NCBI GenBank assembly: GCA_017379955.1 | Contig: JAFNVE010000166.1 | Span: 1-5,596 of the forward strand | Source of the DNA: Tidjanibacter sp. | GTDB taxonomy: Bacteria > Bacteroidota > Bacteroidia > Bacteroidales > Rikenellaceae | DNA length: 5,596 nucleotides | Direction of reading: 5' to 3' | The notes under the pieces: model-generated | What the model saw: only the letters and a program-made list of their open reading frames with translations | The model's database searches: none | Told to the model about the DNA's origin: nothing | Shown: positions 5,310-5,596 of the stretch, piece by piece | Layout of the letters: every line of letters starts with the position of its first letter | Numbering within the stretch: the first letter of the stretch is position 1 | Position numbers and translations under genes: made by a program

Positions 5310-5596
5310 CTATGCATTTCGCGTGTCAACACCCCACATCATCTTCTCTCTTAACGTATCGTAGAAAGATATATTTTGCAGTTTTACGAAAAAAAACTCC
5401 TTTTCGGCACGAGTTATCGTAAATGTTGCGCCGCTATTGACGGTGTAGTTCTGATTGTCGAGTCCTACCATAGCATAACTCTCTCTCGAATCGACCTTGA
5501 TTCTTACCGTCGAACTATCGGGAATTACCAACGGTCGCATCGAAAGATTGTGTGGAGCGATAGGGGTAACAACAAAACATCCACACTCCGGAGCAA
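5310..5596 (-). CDS. nadK: NAD kinase, C-terminal part (5' end outside window)
   Basis: Phosphorylates NAD+ to NADP+ in the cytoplasm with ATP or polyphosphate. Only the last 94 or so residues are visible; the frame is open to the window edge, so the start lies beyond 5596. The visible part begins with the family's conserved C-terminal signature TPIAPHNLSMRP, followed by LVIPDSS. Near the end it has FYDTLREKMMWGVDTRN, the usual closing motif (LRxKLxWGxDxR) of bacterial NAD kinases. This is the C-terminal beta-rich domain; the catalytic GGDGT motif would be upstream and cannot be seen. The Met at 5540 is internal, since conserved family sequence precedes it in frame. The stop (TAG) is 107 bases before uppS with no GC-rich terminator between, so read-through into uppS is possible. 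Next to uppS is a common place for nadK in Bacteroidales. Family assignment is secure from the motifs. Confidence 0.93.
   Translation of the reverse strand, partial: APECGCFVVTPIAPHNLSMRPLVIPDSSTVRIKVDSRESYAMVGLDNQNYTVNSGATFTITRAEKEFFFVKLQNISFYDTLREKMMWGVDTRNA

Noticed and set aside
5310..5540. A separate 76-residue small protein starting at the Met at 5540
   Set aside because: The same frame stays open to the window edge and encodes conserved NAD kinase sequence (TPIAPHNLS) immediately before that Met, so it is the tail of nadK.

Overview
The window looks like a chromosomal core region of a Bacteroidales bacterium, and an Alistipes-like member is my guess at genus level. The evidence is the gene order nadK / uppS / bamA / skp / skp, two promoters fitting the Bacteroidetes TTTG-N19-21-TAnnTTTG pattern, weak or absent Shine-Dalgarno sequences, and three exported proteins whose signal peptides are all predicted to be cut just before glutamine. 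All six genes are on the minus strand, so transcription runs from high to low coordinates.

Layout in the direction of transcription. The C-terminal end of NAD kinase (5596-5310) is cut by the window edge. A 107-base AT-rich gap follows, holding an AT-only palindrome and a good -7 box. Next come uppS (5202-4477, undecaprenyl diphosphate synthase), bamA (4442-1917, outer-membrane barrel assembly) and two tandem Skp/OmpH-type periplasmic chaperones (1876-1370 and 1351-785). Gaps between these four genes are only 34, 40 and 18 bases, with no internal promoter consensus or terminator seen, so they probably form one operon. It ends at a strong intrinsic terminator (12-bp stem, 697-724). The U-tract of that terminator runs straight into the promoter of a separate cytoplasmic cyclophilin-type peptidyl-prolyl isomerase gene (631-194). 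The last 193 bases contain no gene but are packed with inverted and direct repeats.

The operon reads as an envelope-biogenesis module. UppS makes the C55 lipid carrier used for peptidoglycan and surface glycans. The two Skp proteins escort unfolded outer-membrane proteins across the periplasm. BamA inserts them into the outer membrane. The cyclophilin has no signal peptide and its own promoter, so it is a neighbour rather than part of this pathway.

I see no mobile element, CRISPR array, RNA gene or defence system, and no convincing new biological system. The points most worth a second look are the repeat-dense non-coding stretch at 1-190, the terminator/promoter overlap at 662-724, the very short uppS leader, and the Gln at position +1 of all three exported proteins.
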